Notes under the pieces: model-generated
What the model was told of the DNA's origin: nothing
What the model saw: only the letters and a program-made list of their open reading frames with translations
Database searches by the model: none
Assembly: GCA_902702965.1 (NCBI GenBank)
Contig: CACRXP010000037.1
Coordinates: 1,542,304 to 1,606,303, forward strand
Direction: 5' to 3'
Source: Spirometra erinaceieuropaei
Lineage: Eukaryota > Platyhelminthes > Cestoda > Diphyllobothriidea > Diphyllobothriidae
DNA: 64,000 bases
Made by a program: the position numbers and the translations under genes
Shown here: positions 60,038 to 64,000 of the stretch, in pieces
Layout: each line of letters starts with the position of its first letter
How positions within the stretch are numbered: the stretch's first letter is position 1

Positions 60038-61904
60038 GTAAGTAAACCTATATTCATTGTACCACTGTAGTTAGTTACCGGAACTCAAAAGGAACTTTTC
60101 CCGACTACTTGCTTCCGCGGTACCCTTAGAATACCTTCGAAGGAAATCGACGCCGTCCTCTTCACGTCAACTAAGCGATTCTCCTAACTAAGTATAACAA
60201 ACCTCATGCGAGAGTTCGACTATGATTCTTTATTCCACCAGGGATGCTAATAGGTATCAGGTCTCCCTATCCGCCCAAAAGATTAGGGAACCGTTGGAGC
60301 TACCGCTCTCACGGAGACTAATTGTGAATCCACATATGCGCTTTGTTCGATCATCTACCGGGACGCCTCGAGAAAACGCTAACATGAGAGGGGAATTTTG
60401 CTACACGGCTACTTTTGATACATCCCCGTCCCCTCAGGCGTTTTTGGTGCACTCTCAGGCTGTCAAAACAAGTTTCCATCGCGGCAATCGCGGGCTGTGC
60501 GAGGAGTCGCCGTGGCATTACTTATGCGTCCTTTTACCAACACTATAACGAGGGACAGCCCAGACTGACCCCTATCGTGCCACGCTGTCCAGGGCGCACA
60601 TTAATATGAAAACGCGGAGACCTGTATGCCAGAGCATTTTAAAGTTCGACAAATTGTCGGCCTTCCTGACACGTGAATAGGGACAGGCGCCAGTATGTGT
60701 GACTTTACGCCGTGGCTTGCTTTATCCAACAAAAAACAGTGTGCTTGGCCTATTAGGAAGACTTGTTTTTCCTTGTTTAGTTAATACCAGTAAAAAGCAG
60801 GCACGGATTAGCACGACCCTTCTGTTTGCCATTATGGGGAAAAAGGGACAAAAAAAGCCAGCCTAGAAGAGGGTTGTTCGTGATAAACTAATAAATACTA
60901 GCTTGGTTTAGCCTCTTCTGCCTTGCTGCTTATGTGTTCTAGGCGTTGAACGTCCTCTTTTCCGAAATATTCGTGCTCCGCGTACGGACGACTACGCAGA
61001 CTCTTAACTTTCGGCCATGTTCCACTATTAGTGTAGGCGCCTGCGTAACCTCCAAATCTCTTTAGAGCATTCTGTTCGTTAGACCGATGGAGACGACGTA
61101 GTTTACCCGGGAGAATAATTATACCTGGCACTGAACAACTGTGAAAACTTCAGGAAAATTTTGACAAGTTTCAAAAATTAGTCAAAAACATGGGTGCTTC
61201 CAGTCTTCATTTATTTTGAAGAGCGACGACTCAATATCAGGCCCAGTCTCTCTTTAAACCAAATAATTAAATTAGATTTTCCCTCTCGCAGAAGAAACCA
61301 AGTGGTCAAACAAAACTTGAAAGGAAGCAGATTATCAGGTAATTTTCCATTGACAGTCGGTGAGCTACGAAAACAGCAGTATTACCATCTTTGTCGTCTC
61401 GTTTATTTTCGTTATTTAGGTCGGGGCGACAGATGAAAGTATATATCTGCGCCTTGATTCTCCAGGTTCATGCATAGAACAGGCAAAGAGTATATTTGCA
61501 CTTACGATAATACGCTTGAAAACATGTATATTAGGCAAGAGGGAAAGCGTGCACAACTTAGGATCTATCATTTTATTTTTCCTAGTTGCTGTGCCCTTCC
61601 TGAAGCACTTCTTCAGACAAATATTTGAACAGAACGTTCCGGATACCTTTGGACCAGAGAGCCTCCTTCATATGAAAGACATGACGTGTATGAAATCCAC
61701 TTTCTGCCTGGGTGTTCTATAGAAGATAACTCCTCGTATTCAGCAGCAGTGTTGCAGCGCATATAACAAACAAAAGAAGGGATTCTATGGTCTCCAGCGA
61801 ATAACTCAATGGTGATGCCTATAAGCCTTGCCGCCTTCGACTTTTCGACCGCCGTTTCCGTATCCATCCTGTGCTCCACAGCATGTTAAAACACAGACGA
61901 CGAC
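60038..61904. other. Probable protocadherin intron 5, no exon confirmed
   Basis: No convincing next exon. An acceptor-like TTATTTAG at 61419 opens a phase-0 frame to 61722, but its content is hydrophobic and unlike a cadherin tail. Confidence 0.4.
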
Positions 61905-63255
61905 TTGTATGTGAATTAGTTTACAACGATAGTAGACTTGCACAGCATCTAGCGCTCTGTCTCCCCCCCCCCGCTCCTCACCTGGACCCGATGTCAAGAC
62001 AGAGCCAAGAAGACCGGAGGCGGAGGAGAGTTAAGGTGGATGGCACTTTCGAGCCTGCACTTCAGCGCTTTACTCCACAGCCCCTGGTCCATATCAAATG
62101 CTTGACCAGGATTTTAACTAACAGCAGCACCACAACGGGTCAGAAGGACGAAGAGGAGGACTGAGCAGCCATGCCTACCACCTGTATACCCAGCGGGAAC
62201 GCAAGCGTATCTACCGGCAGGGAACCAGGTGTCAGGGAACTGCCAGCACATACTACGTTACGATGGCTATGGTTTCCTGATGCCATCGTTTTCGATGATG
62301 TCCACCGTGTGCCCCACAGTTACAGCAGCAATGGGAGCAGGGACGGTGACTTACGCAGGGGTTTATAGTGCTGGTAGACTTGCGTAGCATCTACCTACGC
62401 TCTCTCCTCCTCCCTCGCCCAAGCCCGGTGTCAAGACAGAGTCAAGAAGACCGGAGACGAGAGAGGCCGCAGGTGGATGGCTCGGACGGATCCTCACCTT
62501 GGCGTTCCACCACACCCCCTGGTCCACACAACAGATAACCAGGATTTCAACCAACACAACAGAGATTTGGAGGCTGGCACGGCCGAAGCCGCACCTGGGC
62601 GTGCCGCCAAAGCCTGGCTCGGATCACACACTGTGATGGGAGTGCCATAAAAGCCACATTAAAAAGGAGCCATTGCAGCCTGACTCTCAGACCACCTCCA
62701 GTCAAGGAGGAGGTCCAAGTTACCCCGTCAGTTGGCAACCTTCCAAGCCACGGCTTTTAGCGCACCGTGATAGCTTCAAGCGCGTCAGATTGTTTATAGT
62801 GAGGAGAAAGTGCGCTGAGTCGTCGACCTCACTCGCCCTTCCCACTCCCACACCCCAGCCGCTGTCCGAGCCGGACAGCAGACTGGAGTGGGGAATGGGC
62901 GCGGTGGCTGCCATGGTCGAATGACCATGACTGCGCGCGCCACGGCACGACCTGGCCCCCCATACACACAACACCAGGATTTCACACAACGGGGGTTGAA
63001 CGGCGTGTCTCTCACTTGCGTGAGAGTGCCGTGGAAGGTGCTGTTTCAGCCCGTTCCCAGCCCACCAGTCCGCCACTCCACACAACACACGCACACACAA
63101 CGCGACGAACTGCGTAAACCGAGAGCGGGCGTCAATCAGCAACCTTCCTATCCACGACGCTTGACGTGTCGGGATAGTCTCGGACTCAAGTCACCCGTGC
63201 AGGCGAAGCCGCATGGGGATCGAGTCGAGATGCGGACTTCCCACTTGCGTGGGAG
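61905..63255 (+). repeat. R2 array: about three degenerate ~435-bp units
   Basis: Markers recur at near-constant spacing. AGACTTGC..AGCATCTA occurs at 61934 and 62372. GTGTCAAGACAGAG occurs at 61991 and 62428. CCTGGTCCA..ACCAGGATTT occurs at about 62081 and 62515, with a weaker form at 62950. Unit 3 is the most diverged. GC-rich, with a poly-C run at about 61963. Small hairpins mark the units. It lies downstream of the zinc-finger ORF on the minus strand and may be that element's 3' region. Confidence 0.65.
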
Positions 63256-63361
63256 GTGGCAGTTGGGTGCATGAGGTGTGTGAGTGTTGATTTCTGGTGG
63301 GGTGACGGTGGTGGTGGAGGAGGTAGGGAGTGTGTGGATGTGTGGTGTAACCGGCGGTTGT

Positions 63362-64000
63362 CTACCGCAGGTCGTCGTGGATGCGCATGTGGCCGAATAG
63401 GCCCATGCGATGCCTGAAAGTGCGAGGGCAGTGTGGGCAGTTGAGACGAGCTTGGTGGGTATAGGTGGGTGCTCCAGGCACTGGGTCGCCAGTCTCCGTG
63501 CGATGGATTCGCAAGTGACCGACCAAGCCGATGCGTGAGGTGAATGTGCGTGGACAGTGTGGGCATGAGAAGTCGGCGGTGTCAGTGTCAGCTACAGAGG
63601 AGGCGATGGTGGTGGTGGCGCGGACGGATGGAACGAGGGTGGGGGTGTGCACGGTGGATGTGTTGGATGTGGTGGGTGTGTCAGGAGTGCGGTCAAGGCC
63701 GCTCTCGAGGATGCGCATGTGGCCGAAAAGGCCCATGCGACGCCTGAAGGTGCTAAGGCAGTGTGGGCAGTGGAGGCGAGTGCGGTGGGTGTAGGTTGGT
63801 GCTTCGCGCACTGGTTCGCCAGTCTCTGTGCGATGGATTCCCAAGTGACCGACCAGGCTGATGTGTGAGGTGAAGGTACGGTCGCAGTGAGGGCAGGTGT
63901 AGTCCTGATCCTCATCCCTGGAGTCGGGGGAGGTGGTGGTAGTGTCGGTTGTTGTGCGCGGGACAGTCGCCTGAGCGGCCGCCGTTGGAGCAGTGGGCGA
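63362..64000 (-). CDS. C2H2 zinc-finger ORF, 5' truncated by window edge; likely tail of a non-LTR retrotransposon protein
   Basis: Open on the minus strand from the window edge to a TAG at 63364-63362: 212 residues, with the start outside the window. Four C2H2-type fingers share the pattern CPHCxRTFxxxxxLxGHxxIH, at about residues 36-56, 77-97, 140-160 and 181-201. Finger 2 ends RIL, so its last zinc ligand is lost. They form two two-finger modules joined by HRTETGxPVxxAPTYTH, separated by a Ser/Thr/Pro-rich stretch, and the DNA repeats with a period of about 330 bp. It ends HDDLR. I remember this finger type at the C-terminus of tapeworm endonuclease/reverse-transcriptase proteins of non-LTR elements, where it would bind nucleic acid. 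A host transcription factor is possible but less likely. Confidence 0.7.
   Translation of the reverse strand, partial: SPTAPTAAAQATVPRTTTDTTTTSPDSRDEDQDYTCPHCDRTFTSHISLVGHLGIHRTETGEPVREAPTYTHRTRLHCPHCLSTFRRRMGLFGHMRILESGLDRTPDTPTTSNTSTVHTPTLVPSVRATTTIASSVADTDTADFSCPHCPRTFTSRIGLVGHLRIHRTETGDPVPGAPTYTHQARLNCPHCPRTFRHRMGLFGHMRIHDDLR

Noticed and set aside
61420..61722. Possible sixth protocadherin exon: acceptor TTATTTAG then an open phase-0 frame of about 100 codons
   Set aside because: The encoded segment is hydrophobic near its middle, unlike a cytoplasmic tail, and no motif supports it. Phase alone is weak evidence.
1..64000. CRISPR arrays, bacterial operons, prophage
   Set aside because: Introns, repeats and protein families are eukaryotic; no regularly spaced direct repeats of CRISPR type are seen.

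Overview
The window looks like nuclear DNA of a flatworm, most likely a tapeworm of the diphyllobothriid group (Spirometra / Dibothriocephalus / Schistocephalus type). This is inferred from long AT-rich introns, many decayed Penelope-like retroelements (PLEs) with GIY-YIG domains, tRNA-headed SINE-like repeats, and a C2H2-finger ORF of a type I remember from the end of tapeworm non-LTR retrotransposon proteins. No search was run, so the species call is tentative.

One cellular gene dominates: a protocadherin on the + strand, from ATG 22071 to at least 60037. Five coding exons (22071-23030, 36026-37189, 40051-40250, 42854-43728, 59889-60037) join through GT-AG introns with matching phases (0, 0, 2, 1). 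They encode about 1116 residues: a signal peptide, seven cadherin repeats, one membrane helix and the start of a cytoplasmic tail. The stop codon was not found. A GC-rich stretch near 20.1-20.4 kb with a CCAAT box may hold the promoter and a non-coding first exon.

The 22 kb upstream hold no gene I recognise. They contain PLE remnants (3.1-5.7 kb and 11.7-13.6 kb), a cluster of SINE-like copies in alternating orientation (7.0-7.9 kb), several strong inverted repeats, and a hammerhead-ribozyme-like motif (8.39-8.46 kb).

The protocadherin introns are loaded with repeats. Intron 1 has a large inverted repeat (29.8-30.8 kb) and two PLE fragments. Intron 3 has a copy of the repeat unit that forms an array at 62-63 kb. 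Intron 4 has a PLE with about 339-bp inverted termini whose outer ~297 bp are almost identical (43.97-45.92 kb), then an inverted pair of arms each ending in a hammerhead-like motif (46.15-46.66 kb), then a near-palindromic repeat (48.96-49.46 kb).

The right end holds an array of about three degenerate ~435-bp units (61.9-63.2 kb) and a four-finger C2H2 ORF on the minus strand (63362 to the window edge), probably the tail of a non-LTR retrotransposon protein. The most interesting material is the hammerhead-like motifs, the PLE inverted termini, and hairpins whose arms change together between repeat copies.
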